Source of the DNA: JBIOUF01 sp044866695 | GTDB taxonomy: Bacteria; Actinomycetota; Actinomycetes; Propionibacteriales; Nocardioidaceae | Direction of reading: 5' to 3' | Length of the DNA: 7,007 nucleotides | Assembly: GCA_044866695.1 (NCBI GenBank) | Contig: JBIOUF010000053.1 | Location: forward strand, 1-7,007 | Shown: positions 6,161 to 7,007 of the stretch, piece by piece | How positions within the stretch are numbered: position 1 is the first letter of the stretch | Layout: every line of letters starts with the position of its first letter | Notes under the pieces: model-generated | Told to the model about the DNA's origin: nothing | Databases searched by the model: none | Seen by the model: the letters and a program-made list of their open reading frames with translations, nothing else | Made by a program: the position numbers and the translations under genes

Positions 6161-6221
6161 GGGGGCCTCCGCCTCGCCCTCCTCGACCACCGGGGGCCTC
6201 CGGCTCGCCCTCCTCGACCAC
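6145..6221 (-). repeat. 31-bp tandem repeat next to the topoisomerase 3' end (about 2.5 copies)
   Basis: Units start with GCCCTCCTC at 6145, 6176 and 6207. The two full copies differ at a couple of positions and the third ends at GACCACAG. Read on the topoisomerase strand each unit contains CCCCCGGTGGT(C/T)GAGGAGGGC, the same core as after ino1 and in the GT87 tail. The array lies about 15 bp beyond the topoisomerase stop. Confidence 0.88.
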
Positions 6222-6236
6222 AGTCGGGTGCGCGAT

Positions 6237-7007
6237 TCAGGTGAGCAGGCGCACCGTGGCGCGGTCGAGCTGGTCCTGGCGGCGCCGGGGATCGACGGAG
6301 GCCCGGCGTACGGCGGCGGCGATGGTGGTGCCGTCCTCGAACAGGTCGAGGACGCGGGGGTCGACGTAGGCCGAGCGGGCGACGGCGGGAGTGTTGCCCA
6401 GGTACTCCGCCGCGTCGACGATCGCCTCTCGCACCTGCCGGTCGCGGCGCTTGCGGGTCTCGGCCCGCCGGACCGCGCCGAGGGCGGCGGCGACGCGGAC
6501 GGTGCCGTGCCAGGTGCGGAAGTCCTTGGCGGTGACCTCGGCCCGGAACAGCTCGCCGAGGTAGTCGTTGACCGCAGCCGCCGACACCGGCACCCAGCGC
6601 CGGTCCCGCCTGACCACCAGGAGCCGGGACGACGCGCGCCGGCCCCGGGTGACCTCTGCGAGCACCCGGGAGACCTCGGCGTCGTCGACCTCGATGCGGT
6701 GCTCGACCCCGGACTTGCCGACGAAGGTGAACACGTGCCCCGTGCCCGCCCGCCGCACGTGCCGTCGCTCCAGGGTGGTCAGCCCGTAGCTGCCGTTCTC
6801 CTCGGTGTAGCCGGCCGACCCGACCCGGAAGCAGCCCAGGTCGATCAGCCGCACCGCCATCGCGAGCACGCGCCGGTCCGCGGTGTCGGCGGCCAGCTCG
6901 GCGTCCAGGCGCCGGCGCACGCGGGGCAGCTCGGTCGCCATGGCGAGCACCCGGTCGAACTTGGCTTCGTCGCGGGCCCGGCGCCAGTCCTCGTGGTAGA
7001 GGTACTG
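6237..7007 (-). CDS. DNA topoisomerase IB (poxvirus/bacterial type), 5' end beyond the window
   Basis: Relaxes supercoils by nicking one strand through a 3'-phosphotyrosine intermediate. The 256 visible residues are the C-terminal part of a protein that usually has about 330-350 residues, so roughly 80-90 N-terminal residues are missing past the right edge. The first visible residues, QYLYHEDWRRARDEAKFDRVLAMA, are the family's signature, and the frame continues to the last base. Counting from that edge, catalytic residues line up with the poxvirus enzyme: Arg61 (FRVGS...NGSYGLTTL), Lys98 (FVGKSGVEH), Arg164 (KDFRTWHGT), Asn205 in LGNTPAV, where poxviruses have His and bacterial enzymes typically Asn, and nucleophile Tyr214 (ARSAYVDP, codon at 6366-6368). 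The gene converges on ino1, and its stop lies about 16 bp from a 31-bp tandem repeat. It appears intact as far as visible. Confidence 0.96.
   Translation of the reverse strand, partial: QYLYHEDWRRARDEAKFDRVLAMATELPRVRRRLDAELAADTADRRVLAMAVRLIDLGCFRVGSAGYTEENGSYGLTTLERRHVRRAGTGHVFTFVGKSGVEHRIEVDDAEVSRVLAEVTRGRRASSRLLVVRRDRRWVPVSAAAVNDYLGELFRAEVTAKDFRTWHGTVRVAAALGAVRRAETRKRRDRQVREAIVDAAEYLGNTPAVARSAYVDPRVLDLFEDGTTIAAAVRRASVDPRRRQDQLDRATVRLLT

Larger units (their letters stand above)
5904..6236. other. Convergent intergenic region made almost wholly of repeats
   Basis: The 333 bp between the ino1 and topoisomerase stops contain the 33-bp array, the composite palindromic element, the 70-bp dispersed repeat and the 31-bp array, in that order. 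Only short flanks next to the two stops and the centre of the palindrome (about 6047-6075) are not repeat-derived. I see no gene here and no separate U-tract terminator. The strong stems may end transcription from both sides. Confidence 0.8.

Noticed and set aside
4680..6221. Minus-strand open frame of 513 codons opposite ino1
   Set aside because: It is antisense to a fully conserved ino1 and runs into repeats. Low stop frequency from high GC explains its length.
5915..6221. Possible CRISPR array because of regular 31- and 33-bp repeats
   Set aside because: The units abut with no unique spacers, copy numbers are two to three, periods differ, and no cas gene is near.

Overview
The window is very GC-rich (roughly 70% or more by eye) with the codon use of a high-GC actinobacterium. 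Gene content and order match the conserved actinobacterial block that I recall from Mycobacterium tuberculosis as ino1 - PadR - ponA1 - Rv0051, next to rpsF/ssb. The wording of the GT87 protein and the family of intergenic repeats (ends GGTTGAGGAG and CGTCTCGAAACC) resemble Nocardioides-type Propionibacteriales. That assignment is from memory and is an inference.

Layout. Positions 1-300 hold a cluster of dispersed and tandem repeats. A minus-strand GT87/DUF2029 membrane glycosyltransferase gene starts at 1645, and its frame stays open through these repeats and off the left edge. Upstream of it, overlapping by 11 bp, is a minus-strand bifunctional class A penicillin-binding protein (1635-3929). 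A 225-bp divergent regulatory region (3930-4154) follows, with an AT-rich island carrying three CGATA direct repeats at exactly 13-bp spacing and a short perfect hairpin. The plus-strand pair padR-like regulator (4155-4805) and ino1, inositol-3-phosphate synthase (4824-5903), has an 18-nt gap and is probably an operon. Positions 5904-6236 hold a second repeat cluster. A minus-strand type IB DNA topoisomerase gene ends at 6237 and is cut by the right edge.

How the genes relate. The PBP builds peptidoglycan and the GT87 protein probably adds a sugar from a polyprenyl-phosphate donor to a cell-envelope glycan or lipid. Ino1 makes the inositol used for phosphatidylinositol, PI-mannosides and mycothiol. 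The PadR protein is well placed to control ino1 and perhaps the divergent PBP. The block reads as a core envelope-biogenesis neighbourhood rather than a mobile island.

The most unusual feature is the repeat family. The same core, about CGGTGRTYGAGGAG, is tandemly repeated in the sense orientation next to the 3' end of all three genes whose 3' flanks are repeat-associated: GT87, ino1 and topoisomerase. The tandem periods are 24, 33 and 31 bp. Larger palindromic elements and a 70-bp inverted duplicate also flank the roughly 6-kb block. At the GT87 gene the repeats are read in frame and appear to add about 100 low-complexity residues. I see no CRISPR array, prophage, transposase gene or RNA gene.
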